This document shows, piece after piece, positions 1 through 8,470 of a stretch of DNA of 64,000 bases (position 1 is its first letter; each line of letters opens with the position of its first letter). The DNA is from Clostridiales bacterium SIT11 (GTDB lineage: Bacteria; Bacillota; Clostridia; Tissierellales; Peptoniphilaceae). The notes under the pieces were generated by a model. That model made no database searches and had not been told where the DNA came from. It saw nothing but the letters and a program-made list of their open reading frames with translations. The position numbers and the translations under genes are program-made. The stretch is from contig CYUK01000003.1 of assembly GCA_001299455.1 (NCBI GenBank), positions 62,001-126,000 of the forward strand, written 5' to 3'.

Positions 1-480
1 GGCGGCCAGGAAGCTCACTTTCGGTCAGGAACAGAAAATGTACCGGGAATTTATGGCTTATATGCTGCTTTTCAAAACTTGGAAGACCATTTTGACGAAA
101 ATTATGCCAAGGTAAAAAAATTAAAGGCCCATCTTTTGGAGGGCTTAAAGTCTACCTTTCCAGATATTTTATTCCATGGAGATCTGGAAACCACAAGCCC
201 CTATATTCTGTCCTTATCCATTCCAGGCACCCGGGCGGAGGTCCTAGTCCATATGCTAGAGGAAGAGGAAATTTATATCTCCACAGCCAGTGCTTGCTCC
301 AGCCATAAGAAGGAAGGAAAAAACCCCATCCACCAGGCCATTGGCTTAAGTAAAGAGGAGTCCATGGCCACCTTAAGGATTTGCCTGGATCAGAGCCTGG
401 AAGAAGAGGACTTGGATTATTTTATCAGCCGGTTAAAGGAAAAGGTGGACGACTTAAGAATGATTATTGGAGGACGATAA
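1..480 (+). CDS. Cysteine desulfurase, NifS/IscS type (C-terminal part)
   Basis: The reading frame is open from base 1, so the gene starts before the window; 159 residues of the C-terminal part are seen. It begins inside the class V aminotransferase segment with RSGTENVPGI, and carries the catalytic loop STASACSS with the persulfide cysteine at bases 295-297. The enzyme is PLP-dependent and moves sulfur from cysteine to an acceptor. Its stop lies at the Shine-Dalgarno site of thiI, a pairing known from Bacillus (NifZ-ThiI), so its likely job is to feed sulfur to ThiI for 4-thiouridine in tRNA. A role in Fe-S assembly cannot be excluded from this fragment. Confidence 0.9.
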   Translation, partial: GGQEAHFRSGTENVPGIYGLYAAFQNLEDHFDENYAKVKKLKAHLLEGLKSTFPDILFHGDLETTSPYILSLSIPGTRAEVLVHMLEEEEIYISTASACSSHKKEGKNPIHQAIGLSKEESMATLRICLDQSLEEEDLDYFISRLKEKVDDLRMIIGGR

Positions 481-481
481 A

Positions 482-1642
482 GTGTATATTAGTTTGAGTT
501 TAGGTGAGCTGATTTTAAAGGGAAAAAATCGGCAAAAATTTGTAAACCAATTAAAGCGAAACATCCGCCGGGTCTTGAAAGATGAAGATCTAGGAGAGAT
601 TTACCAAGAAATGGGGAAGATTTATATTGAAACCCCACCAGACCGGCTGGAAGCCCGGATGAAAAAGTTAAAACATCTTTTTGGCATTGTCTATATTAGT
701 CCCTGTATCCGCCTGGAAAAGGACTTGGAAACCATAAAAAAGGAAACCACCCCCTTTATTGCCGGCTATTTGGAAAAAAATCCAGCCCAGACCTTTAAGG
801 TGGTCTGTTCCAGGGCAGATAAAAGCTTTCCCGTAAAATCACCGGAAATGAACCGGATTTTAGGAGGAGAAATCTTAAGTCACTTTCCGAACCTCAAGGT
901 GGATGTCCATAATCCAGACTTTTATTTCTATTGCGACATAAAAAAATATGTTTACTTCTATATTTCTAAAATAAAAGCGTATGGAGGGCTTCCTGTGGGT
1001 ACAAATGAAAGAGGACTTGTACTTTTATCTGGAGGGATTGATTCTCCTGTGGCTGGATTTTTAATGGGGAAAAGAGGGGTCCAAATTGACGCCCTTCATT
1101 TTCATTCCTATCCATTTACCTCCCAAAGAGGGGAAGAAAAGGTGAAGGACCTGGCCCGGATTTTATCCACCTATACAGGCCCTATCCGGATGCACAGCAT
1201 CAATCTTTTGCCCATCCAAAAGGAAATACAAAAGTCCTGTCCCTATGAAGAAATGACTATTTTATCCAGGCGGTTTATGATGCGGATTGGCCAAAAACTA
1301 TGTGATGAGCTAGGCTACTTATCCTTGATTACAGGAGAAAACCTAGGCCAGGTGGCCAGTCAAACCATCTATGGCCTAAGGGCCTCGGCAGATGTGGTGG
1401 ATACCCTGGTTTTCCGGCCCTTAATTGGTATGGACAAGGTGGATATTATTCGAATTGCCCAGGACATTGGAACCTATGGAACATCTATCCAGCCCTTTGA
1501 AGATTGTTGCACCGTCTTTTTACCCAAGCACCCAAGTTTGAAGCCATCTATTGAAGAAATGGAAGCCTCGGAAGCAAACTTGGATGTGGAAAAATTAGTC
1601 AATGAGGCTGTGGCCTCTCGGAAGACCTATAGGATTGATTAG
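482..1642 (+). CDS. thiI: tRNA 4-thiouridine synthase ThiI
   Basis: Adenylates and thiolates U8 of tRNA with sulfur from the neighbouring desulfurase. The 386-residue protein has an N-terminal ferredoxin-like/THUMP RNA-binding region (about 1-165) and a PP-loop ATPase domain with SGGIDSP at about 183-189. The C-terminal rhodanese domain of the E. coli protein is absent, as is usual in Firmicutes. I chose the GTG at 482 because GGAGG lies 8 bases upstream; an in-frame TTG at 467 overlaps that site. Translation is probably coupled to the upstream desulfurase, whose stop is at 478-480. Confidence 0.93.
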   Translation: MYISLSLGELILKGKNRQKFVNQLKRNIRRVLKDEDLGEIYQEMGKIYIETPPDRLEARMKKLKHLFGIVYISPCIRLEKDLETIKKETTPFIAGYLEKNPAQTFKVVCSRADKSFPVKSPEMNRILGGEILSHFPNLKVDVHNPDFYFYCDIKKYVYFYISKIKAYGGLPVGTNERGLVLLSGGIDSPVAGFLMGKRGVQIDALHFHSYPFTSQRGEEKVKDLARILSTYTGPIRMHSINLLPIQKEIQKSCPYEEMTILSRRFMMRIGQKLCDELGYLSLITGENLGQVASQTIYGLRASADVVDTLVFRPLIGMDKVDIIRIAQDIGTYGTSIQPFEDCCTVFLPKHPSLKPSIEEMEASEANLDVEKLVNEAVASRKTYRID

Positions 1643-1651
1643 GAGGAAACT

Positions 1652-2215
1652 ATGAAGAAAAAGTTCAGCCCACTTATTATTTTACTGGTTGTCTTAGTTT
1701 TATTGATTGGCAAGGGTGTCGGCACCTATAACCGCTTGGTAAAGGCCGATGAAAATGTCAACCACCAATGGGCTCAAGTTGAAAATGTGCTAAAACGTCG
1801 AGCCGACTTAATCCCTAACTTAGTGAACACAGTTAAGGGATATGCCAACCATGAAAAAGATGTATTAACTGAAGTGACCCAAGCCAGGGCCGCTGTACAA
1901 AATGCCCAAGGCCCTAAGGAACAAGCTGAAGCCAATGCGGAATTAAATAAGGCTCTGGGAAATATCAATGTAGTCGTAGAAGCCTATCCAGAATTAAAGG
2001 CCGATAAGAACTTCCAAAATCTTCAAGCAGAACTTGCCGGGACAGAAAACCGGATTGCTGTAGAACGGAAGAGGTATAATGATGTGGTGTCTAGCTTCAA
2101 CCAAGATGTCCGTCGGTTCCCAACCAGCATCTATGCAGGAATATTGGGCTTTCATCAAAAACCCTACTTTGAAATTTCAAGTGAAGATGCCAAGACTCCG
2201 GAAGTGAGTTTTTAA
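1652..2215 (+). CDS. lemA: LemA family membrane protein
   Basis: The 187-residue protein has one N-terminal membrane segment (about residues 7-24) followed by the LemA helical domain, with the family motifs YNRLV and RRADLIPNLV near the membrane and a C-terminal RFPTSIYAGILGF segment. LemA proteins are predicted to have a short outside N-terminus and a cytoplasmic helical bundle; their molecular function is not settled. A GGAGG lies just before the ATG. The next gene, a TPM-domain protein, begins on the base after its stop, a pairing seen in many bacteria. Confidence 0.9.
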   Translation: MKKKFSPLIILLVVLVLLIGKGVGTYNRLVKADENVNHQWAQVENVLKRRADLIPNLVNTVKGYANHEKDVLTEVTQARAAVQNAQGPKEQAEANAELNKALGNINVVVEAYPELKADKNFQNLQAELAGTENRIAVERKRYNDVVSSFNQDVRRFPTSIYAGILGFHQKPYFEISSEDAKTPEVSF

Positions 2216-3034
2216 ATGAAGGCAAGGAAGGGCCTTGTTTTCTTAACAGTTTTTTTCCTAGTCCTTTCTACTTTTTCTTTGGCTAAGGAAAGCCCTCTGC
2301 CAGATCCTAGCTATGAAGGCTATGTCTATGATGAGGCAGGGGTCCTAGGCCAAGAGACAAAGGATATTATCATTCAAAAGGCAAAAAGACTGGACCAAAA
2401 GACAGGGGCTCAAATTGTAGTGGCCATCATTCCTTCCTTAAAAAGGGAAGAAATTGAAGACTACAGTGTCCGTCTTTTCCAACATTGGAAGATAGGAAAC
2501 AAGGCAGACCAAGGGGTCTTGCTCTTAATTTCCATGGAAGACCATAAAATTCGTATTGAAACAGGTTATGGATTGGAAGGCCCCCTACCGGATATGGTTT
2601 GTGCCGAAATTATTGATGGGATGGGTCCCTATTTTCGGGAAGGCAATCCAGACCAAGGTGTTTTATACGCCTTTAAAGAACTTTATACAAGAACAGCTGA
2701 AGAGCTAGGCTACGAAGATACGGGGGAAGAGATTCCCCTAGAGACTAGGGAAGAATATTCCTCCATAAATATGGGGAGGATTATAACCATCATTGTTCTC
2801 CTGATTATTTTCTCCAACCTCTTTTCAGGCCCCAGAGGGCCCAGAAGGCGGAGACGCAGGGGCTTCTGGATCTTCCCAGGTGGAGGATTTGGTGGCTGGT
2901 CCAGTGGAGGAGGCTGGCCAGGAGGATCTTCTGGCGGCGGTTGGTCTGGCGGAGGATCTGGAGGATTCTCCGGTGGAGGCTGGTCTGGCGGCGGTGGGTC
3001 CTCTGGTGGAGGAGGCGCTAGCGGCGGCTGGTAA
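2216..3034 (+). CDS. TPM-domain (YgcG-like) membrane protein with Gly/Ser/Trp-rich tail
   Basis: The 272-residue protein has a signal peptide (about 1-23), an extracytoplasmic TPM domain (about 35-165, with VYDEAGVL, GAQIVVAII and GYGLEGPLPD), a membrane segment (about 186-204), a short arginine-rich stretch (about 207-215), and a tail of about 55 residues made almost only of glycine, serine and tryptophan. Such tails are usual in YgcG proteins. TPM domains have been linked to photosystem repair phosphatase activity in plants, but the bacterial role is unclear. The ATG follows the lemA stop directly, so translation is probably coupled; an inverted-repeat terminator follows. Confidence 0.85.
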   Translation: MKARKGLVFLTVFFLVLSTFSLAKESPLPDPSYEGYVYDEAGVLGQETKDIIIQKAKRLDQKTGAQIVVAIIPSLKREEIEDYSVRLFQHWKIGNKADQGVLLLISMEDHKIRIETGYGLEGPLPDMVCAEIIDGMGPYFREGNPDQGVLYAFKELYTRTAEELGYEDTGEEIPLETREEYSSINMGRIITIIVLLIIFSNLFSGPRGPRRRRRRGFWIFPGGGFGGWSSGGGWPGGSSGGGWSGGGSGGFSGGGWSGGGGSSGGGGASGGW

Positions 3035-3035
3035 A

Positions 3036-3073
3036 AAATAAGGTAGGGGTTTAAGATCCCTACCTTATTTGAC
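3036..3073 (+). terminator. Terminator-like hairpin after lemA-TPM pair
   Basis: A perfect 13-bp stem (3036-3048 with 3058-3070) has a 9-base loop; the T tract is only three bases plus the stem's own T residues. It ends the lemA operon. Confidence 0.7.
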
Positions 3074-3097
3074 CCTTTAGGGATTGCATGGTAAAAT
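3069..3097 (+). promoter_or_regulatory. Promoter for the HAD phosphatase operon
   Basis: TTGACC at 3069-3074, 17-base spacer, TAAAAT at 3092-3097 with an extended TGG just before it. The -35 box overlaps the tail of the preceding terminator. Confidence 0.6.
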
Positions 3098-3147
3098 GGA
3101 AATGCTTTAAAGTTCTTAAGTAAACGTTTTTTTATTTGGAGATTGAA

Positions 3148-3981
3148 ATGTTTATCCTATTTGACTTAGATGGAACCCTCTTAACCAATGAAAAAATTAT
3201 TTTAAAAGAAGATGTTGCCCACTTAAAAGACCTCCAAGCCAGGGGACATCAATTAGGAATTGCCACAGGACGGCGATTTTTTTCTGTACGGGAAATTTTA
3301 AACCCCTATGATTTAAAACTGTCTGTCATTGGCAATAATGGGTCCATTATCCGGGATGAAAGGGACCGATTTATCTATAAAAAGGCTCTAACTAAGGAAA
3401 AAATAGAGGCCCTACTGGACCTGGCAGAGCCCTATCCCATTGCACCCATCTTTCACATTGACGGATTTTTTAAAGCCTATGATATGATTTACCATAAGGA
3501 CTATGTCCATAGAAGTTTAATGGACTATCTTTCTGAGGGCCGTGACCGGACCCTGGTTAAGGAAAATTTCAACTTTATTGACCAGGAATCTGTCCTAAGT
3601 CTAATTTATTTTGGTGATGATAAAGACCTTGCTGCCTATGAAAAAGATTTGAAGACCTTCTTTGGAGAAGGGCTCAACACCCATATTTTAAGGAATTTAG
3701 ACCACCACAAGTCCATTTTAGAAATCTTAGATGGAGAGGTCAATAAGTACCGGGGAGCCCAAATCCTCTTAAACCATAAAGGCTATACAGAGGATGCCCT
3801 GATTACAGTAGGAGACGATATGAACGACTTGGCCCTTATCCGCCATGGAAGGGTCAGCTTTGCCATGAAAAATGGGGCGGAAGACTTAAAAAAACAGGCA
3901 AATTTTGTGACAGAAAAGGACAACAACCACGGAGGGGCTGTAGCCAGTGTTCTCAAGTATTTAGAAGGAGTGGGACAATGA
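3148..3981 (+). CDS. Cof-type HAD-superfamily phosphatase
   Basis: A 277-residue haloacid dehalogenase hydrolase of subfamily IIB. Motif I FDLDGTLL lies at residues 4-11 with the nucleophilic aspartate, motif II includes ATGR, a cap domain occupies the middle, and motif IV GDDMNDLALI is near residue 225. Enzymes of this type remove phosphate from sugar phosphates, pyridoxal phosphate or flavin nucleotides; the substrate cannot be told here. The ATG at 3148 fits the GGAG site; a TTG at 3136 would lie on that site. The stop overlaps the start of rbgA by 4 bases. Confidence 0.88.
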   Translation: MFILFDLDGTLLTNEKIILKEDVAHLKDLQARGHQLGIATGRRFFSVREILNPYDLKLSVIGNNGSIIRDERDRFIYKKALTKEKIEALLDLAEPYPIAPIFHIDGFFKAYDMIYHKDYVHRSLMDYLSEGRDRTLVKENFNFIDQESVLSLIYFGDDKDLAAYEKDLKTFFGEGLNTHILRNLDHHKSILEILDGEVNKYRGAQILLNHKGYTEDALITVGDDMNDLALIRHGRVSFAMKNGAEDLKKQANFVTEKDNNHGGAVASVLKYLEGVGQ

Positions 3982-4832
3982 ACATCAATTGGTTTCCGGG
4001 ACATATGAAAAAAACCTTGGAAGATTTGGAAAGCAAGGCAAGGGTTATCGATTTTATTATCGAGATGTTAGATGCAAGAATCCCTTATTCCTCACAAAAT
4101 CCAAGTCTACAAGAGATTTTACCTGGGAAGAAAAGACTGGTCCTCTTAAATAAAAGTGACTTGGCTGAAGAAAAAGCCACCAAGGACTGGCTCAAGGACT
4201 TTAACCAAAGAGAGGGGACACTGGCCCTTATCTATAATAGTAAGGACCCCCGGTCAAAAAAAGCCCTCTATGAGGCAGCCAGAACCTTAAATCAAGATAT
4301 TTTGGAAAAAAGGCGGGAAAAGCAAGTAGAAAATAAGTCCCTCCGAGCTATGGTTATTGGGATTCCCAATGTGGGCAAGTCCACCTTTATTAATTCCTAT
4401 ATAGGAAAGAAAAGTGCAAAAATTGGAAACCGCCCAGGGATTACCAAGTCCAACCAATGGATCCGCCTAGGTCAAGACCTGGATCTTTTAGATACACCAG
4501 GAGTCCTGTGGCCTAAGTTTGAAAACCAAAAAGTGGCCAAGCACTTGGCTTATGTAGGGTCTATTAAAGATGAGCTTTTGGACATGGAAAGCCTGGCTCT
4601 GGCCTTTATAGAAGAAATGAAGGAGACAAGGGGGCAAATTTTTGAAGACCGCTACCAATTGGATTCTAAGCTCAAGCCCCTGGAAATTTATGAAAAAATC
4701 GGGAAAAAGAGAGGGGCTATTTTAAAGGGCGGCTATATTGACTATGAAAAAACAGCCAAACTCATTCTTGATGATTTTCGAAAGGGGCGGCTGGGGCCCC
4801 TTAGCTTGGAGGTAGTTCATGAATCCATTTGA
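3978..4832 (+). CDS. rbgA: Ribosome biogenesis GTPase RbgA (YlqF)
   Basis: A circularly permuted GTPase needed for late 50S subunit assembly. The permuted order is visible: NKSD (G4) at 58-61 comes before GIPNVGKST (G1) at 128-136 and DTPG (G3) at 172-175. The N-terminal NWFPGHM is typical of the family, as is an RNA-binding C-terminal domain (to residue 284). It is coupled to the preceding gene and overlaps rnhB, the same rbgA-rnhB neighbourhood found across Firmicutes. Confidence 0.96.
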   Translation: MNINWFPGHMKKTLEDLESKARVIDFIIEMLDARIPYSSQNPSLQEILPGKKRLVLLNKSDLAEEKATKDWLKDFNQREGTLALIYNSKDPRSKKALYEAARTLNQDILEKRREKQVENKSLRAMVIGIPNVGKSTFINSYIGKKSAKIGNRPGITKSNQWIRLGQDLDLLDTPGVLWPKFENQKVAKHLAYVGSIKDELLDMESLALAFIEEMKETRGQIFEDRYQLDSKLKPLEIYEKIGKKRGAILKGGYIDYEKTAKLILDDFRKGRLGPLSLEVVHESI

Positions 4833-5436
4833 ATTTGAAGACCAATACCATAAGTCCGGCTATGAGTGGCTGGCTGGTGTAGACGAGGTAGGACGGGGCT
4901 GCCTTTTTGGAGATGTGGTAGCCTGCGCCATTGTCATGCCTAAGGATGAGCCCATAGAAGGAGTGAAGGATTCAAAAAAATTATCGGCAAAAAAAAGAGA
5001 AGACCTCTATGAAAAAATCCTAGGCAAGTGTCTGGCCCTGGGGATTGGACGGGTGGAAGCCGGGGTCATTGACCAGATTAATATAAAGCAAGCATCAAGG
5101 CTAGCCATGAAAAAGGCCGTGGAAAACTTAAGGACCCAGGATGGAAAAGTTCTGATTCCCAATCTTCTACTGGTTGATGCAGAAAAAATAGACCTTCCTA
5201 TTGAACAAATCTCCATCATTCATGGGGATGACCTGAGCTATACTATTTCCTGTGCATCCATTGTTGCCAAGGTCTACAGAGATCGCTTGTGTATTGAATG
5301 GGCAAAAACCTATCCAGGCTATGGTTTGGACCGCCACAAGGGCTATGCAACGGCCCTCCACCGGGGTGCCATTAAAAAACTAGGCCCTACAGACATGCAC
5401 AGACTGAGTTTTTTAAAGAATATTTTAAAGCCATGA
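4819..5436 (+). CDS. rnhB: Ribonuclease HII
   Basis: Cleaves RNA in RNA-DNA hybrids and at single ribonucleotides in DNA. The 205-residue length is normal. The catalytic carboxylates are recognisable: VDEVGRG with D22 and E23, LLVDAEK near 117-123, and SIVAKVYRD near 147-155. The start sits inside the end of rbgA with GGAGG at 4808-4812, and its stop overlaps yraN. Confidence 0.96.
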   Translation: MNPFEFEDQYHKSGYEWLAGVDEVGRGCLFGDVVACAIVMPKDEPIEGVKDSKKLSAKKREDLYEKILGKCLALGIGRVEAGVIDQINIKQASRLAMKKAVENLRTQDGKVLIPNLLLVDAEKIDLPIEQISIIHGDDLSYTISCASIVAKVYRDRLCIEWAKTYPGYGLDRHKGYATALHRGAIKKLGPTDMHRLSFLKNILKP

Positions 5437-5783
5437 ACCACATCCAATACGGGTCCCGAGGGGAAGAGATCGCCCGGGACTACTTAGTCCACAAGGGCTA
5501 TGAAATTTTAGACCAAAACTATAAAAATAGTTTAGGAGAAATAGACATTGTGGCCATGGACGGCCTGACCCTGGTCTTTGTCGAGGTAAAAACCAGACGA
5601 TCTCGAGCCTATGGCTACGCTTTTGAAGCTGTAGATGAACGGAAGCAGGAAAAAATTCGAAAGACCAGTCTTTTGTATTTACAGGAAAAGAAATTAACCT
5701 ACCTCCAATGTCGTTTTGATGTTGTTGAGGTCTATACCAATGAAGAAAATCCATGCCATCATTTTATCGATGCTTTTTGGTAG
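5433..5783 (+). CDS. yraN: YraN family (UPF0102) endonuclease-like protein
   Basis: A 116-residue protein of the UPF0102 family, with a restriction-endonuclease-like fold. It shows the pattern LGEIDIVAMDG...LVFVEVKTR (about residues 32-55), which resembles the metal-binding core of PD-(D/E)XK nucleases. It lies between rnhB and comM, its usual position in Firmicutes. Its exact biological role is not established, though a link to DNA processing is suggested by the family and the neighbours. Confidence 0.9.
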   Translation: MNHIQYGSRGEEIARDYLVHKGYEILDQNYKNSLGEIDIVAMDGLTLVFVEVKTRRSRAYGYAFEAVDERKQEKIRKTSLLYLQEKKLTYLQCRFDVVEVYTNEENPCHHFIDAFW

Positions 5784-5798
5784 TAAAGGGGGGCACTT

Positions 5799-7328
5799 GT
5801 GTATTCTAGAATTAAAACTTGCTGCTTAGAAGGCCTGACAGGTCATATTGTTCAAGTGGAATGTGATTTATCCAGAGGATTGCCAAAAATGAATATTGTG
5901 GGCTTGCCAGATTTGGCCATTAAGGAATCCTCTGAGCGAGCCCGGTCTGCCATAAAAAATAGCCACTATGACTTTCCCTTAAATCGGATTACCATTAACC
6001 TGTCTCCGGCCAATTTAAAAAAGGACGGGACCCAGATGGACCTGGCGATTTGCGTAGGGATTCTTGCAGCCAACAAGGAAATCAAGGAAGAATCCATTGA
6101 CCAATACATATACATGGGGGAAGTCAACCTAGATGGCCAGGTGACGGCCATTAAGGGGGCCCTGCCCATGATTATTTCCTTGCGGGAAAAGGGCTATCGA
6201 AAGGTCTGTGTCCCCTATGACAATCGGAAGGAATGTGCCGCGGTATCAGATATGGAAATCTACCCCATTAAAAAGCTAGGGGACCTAGTGGACTTTTTAA
6301 ATGGAGACCTGGAAATATTACCAGAAAAACAAGTAGACTTTACCTTAACAGAGAAGAAGTACCCAGTGGATTTTTCAGAAATTAAAGGCCAGCACGCCCT
6401 AAAAAGAGCCATGGAAATTGCCGCTGCTGGAGGCCATAACCTCCTAATGATTGGGTCCCCAGGCTGTGGAAAGTCCATGGCGGCAAAACGTTTACCAACC
6501 ATTCTTCCCCCCTTGACCTTTGAAGAGTCCATTGAAGTGACAAAAATTTATTCTGTATCAGGTCTCTTGAAGTCAGAAGACCTGATTAAGGAGCGCCCCT
6601 TCCGGTCACCCCACCATACAGCTTCTTCCGTTTCTTTGATTGGAGGCGGACGAAAGCCCAAGCCTGGGGAAGTTTCCTTGGCCCACAACGGCGTCCTCTA
6701 CCTGGATGAATTGGCGGAATTTTCAAGGAATGTCTTGGAAGTTTTGCGCCAGCCCATGGAAGACCATGAAATCCATATTGCTCGGGCCCAGGCTTCTTTA
6801 AGCTACCCTGCAAATTTTATGTTTGTGGGCTCTCTAAACCCTTGTCCCTGTGGCTACTATGGTCATCCTACGGAAACCTGTACCTGTTCCAGGCAAAGTA
6901 TAGACCGCTACCTTTCCAAAATATCCCATCCCCTCCTAGACCGGATTGACCTCCATGTAGAATTGTCTCCTGTCAAGTATGAAGACTTGGCCAAGGATGC
7001 CCATGAGGAGTCGTCAGAGAGTATCCGGAAACGGGTTATTGCTGCCAGAAACTTGCAAATTGAACGCTTTAAAGATGTGGACTATTTTTCCAATGCCAAT
7101 ATTCAAGACAAGGACATTAAAAAATACTGTCAGATTTCTAAAAAGGGCCAAGATTTAGTGGCTTTGGCCTTTAAAAAATACCATTTTTCAGCCCGAAGCT
7201 ACCAAAAGATTTTAAAGGTGGCCCGGACCATAGCGGACTTAAGTGGCCTAGAAAATATCCAGGAAGACCACCTTTTAGAAGCCATTCGCTATCGAAGCGT
7301 GGAAGCAAAGTATTGGGGGAGTCGTTAA
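5799..7328 (+). CDS. comM: ComM/YifB family Mg-chelatase-like AAA+ ATPase
   Basis: A 509-residue protein with an N-terminal Lon-like fold domain (about 1-170), an AAA+ module with Walker A GSPGCGKS near residue 220, and the zinc-like cysteine cluster NPCPCGYYG...CTCS near 350-370. In Gram-negative species ComM is a branch migration helicase that extends heteroduplex during natural transformation. The start is GTG at 5799, preceded by AAAGGGGGG. It is next to dprA, whose ATG overlaps its stop, which supports a role in handling incoming DNA. Confidence 0.93.
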   Translation: MYSRIKTCCLEGLTGHIVQVECDLSRGLPKMNIVGLPDLAIKESSERARSAIKNSHYDFPLNRITINLSPANLKKDGTQMDLAICVGILAANKEIKEESIDQYIYMGEVNLDGQVTAIKGALPMIISLREKGYRKVCVPYDNRKECAAVSDMEIYPIKKLGDLVDFLNGDLEILPEKQVDFTLTEKKYPVDFSEIKGQHALKRAMEIAAAGGHNLLMIGSPGCGKSMAAKRLPTILPPLTFEESIEVTKIYSVSGLLKSEDLIKERPFRSPHHTASSVSLIGGGRKPKPGEVSLAHNGVLYLDELAEFSRNVLEVLRQPMEDHEIHIARAQASLSYPANFMFVGSLNPCPCGYYGHPTETCTCSRQSIDRYLSKISHPLLDRIDLHVELSPVKYEDLAKDAHEESSESIRKRVIAARNLQIERFKDVDYFSNANIQDKDIKKYCQISKKGQDLVALAFKKYHFSARSYQKILKVARTIADLSGLENIQEDHLLEAIRYRSVEAKYWGSR

Positions 7329-8416
7329 TGTTAGAGGATGTAAAACTTTATCTTTCTTTACTGGGCTTTTCCGCCAAGGACATCCGGATGATCGAGGGAG
7401 AACTTCCTCTTTATAAAGAAAATTATGATCTGTTCCTTCTTCAAGTTGAGAAAAAAATATCCAGCTACCTCTATAAAAAGCTCTGTAAAAATTCTTTAGA
7501 AGACACCCTAGGGAAGTTTTATGAAGAAAAAGAAAATCTAGGGATTGGAGTCTTAATCAAGGGGGAGGAGGATTATCCCCAAGAATTTTTGTTTATTGAA
7601 AATCCTCCAGAAGTTCTTTACTACCGGGGGAACCTACAAAAGTGCCTAAGGGAAAGTCTCTGTGGTGTTGTGGGAGCCAGAAACTACACCAACTATGGAA
7701 AAGTTGTGGCCCAGGACCTGGGGAAGAACCTGGCTCAAAGAGGGGTGACTCTTGTCAGTGGCATGGCTCTTGGCATTGACGCCATTTCCCAGAGGGCCTG
7801 CCTAGATGGAGGCGGCCTTAGTATTGGGGTTTTGGGAACGGGGATTGACGTCGTTTATCCCAGCAGAAACCATCAGCTTTACTTGGACCTCCTAGACCAG
7901 GGGGCTATCTTAAGTGAATATCCTCCAAGGACCCAGGGTAGGGCCTTTCGTTTTCCAGAAAGGAACCGGTTAATTGCCGGATTATCCAAGGCTGTGGTTA
8001 TTGTAGAGGCCAAGAAAAAGTCCGGTTCTTTAATCACAGCTCGGCTTGCAGCGGAGGCAGGAAAGGAAGTTTTTGCTGTGCCGGGAAATATTAATTCCCC
8101 CTATAGCCAAGGCTGTAATGCCTTAATCCGAGACGGGGCCCTAGTCTACACTTCTAGCCAGGACCTGGACCTTTTCTTTCCACCAAAAGAAGAAAAAAAG
8201 GACCTTTTGGACCTTTCAGAAGAAGAAAGGAAATTTTTACAATATATATCCCATGGAGTGAATACGGCCAATCGCTTGTGTGAAGAGACCAAGCTACCTA
8301 TTGGAACCATCACAAGTTTCTTGACCATCCTAGAAATGAAATCCTTTATTGTAAACCAGGGGGCAGACCAATTTGCCCTAAGTCCGAACTTAGATTTGGA
8401 CAATTTCTTGAGTTAA
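7328..8416 (+). CDS. dprA: DNA processing protein DprA
   Basis: Binds incoming single-stranded DNA and loads RecA during transformation. The 362-residue protein has an N-terminal helical region, the Rossmann-like DprA domain (about 105-290, with VVGARNYTNYG, SGMALGIDA, GTGIDVVYP and SEYPP), and a C-terminal winged helix. The ATG at 7328 uses GGGGGAG and overlaps the comM stop; an in-frame TTG at 7313 lies on that site. The comM-dprA-topA order is common in Firmicutes. Confidence 0.95.
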   Translation: MLEDVKLYLSLLGFSAKDIRMIEGELPLYKENYDLFLLQVEKKISSYLYKKLCKNSLEDTLGKFYEEKENLGIGVLIKGEEDYPQEFLFIENPPEVLYYRGNLQKCLRESLCGVVGARNYTNYGKVVAQDLGKNLAQRGVTLVSGMALGIDAISQRACLDGGGLSIGVLGTGIDVVYPSRNHQLYLDLLDQGAILSEYPPRTQGRAFRFPERNRLIAGLSKAVVIVEAKKKSGSLITARLAAEAGKEVFAVPGNINSPYSQGCNALIRDGALVYTSSQDLDLFFPPKEEKKDLLDLSEEERKFLQYISHGVNTANRLCEETKLPIGTITSFLTILEMKSFIVNQGADQFALSPNLDLDNFLS

Positions 8417-8436
8417 AGACGACTTTAAGTTACAAT
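8408..8436 (+). promoter_or_regulatory. Promoter for topA
   Basis: TTGAGT (8408-8413), a 17-base spacer and TACAAT (8431-8436), at the end of dprA and 35 bases before topA. Confidence 0.65.
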
Positions 8437-8470
8437 GAATGCAATTAATGTCTTAAGAAGAGGTGTATAA

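Noticed and set aside
2880-3030. Tandem repeat array
   Set aside because: The GGTGGAGGC-like repetition is inside a coding frame and is explained by the Gly-rich protein tail.
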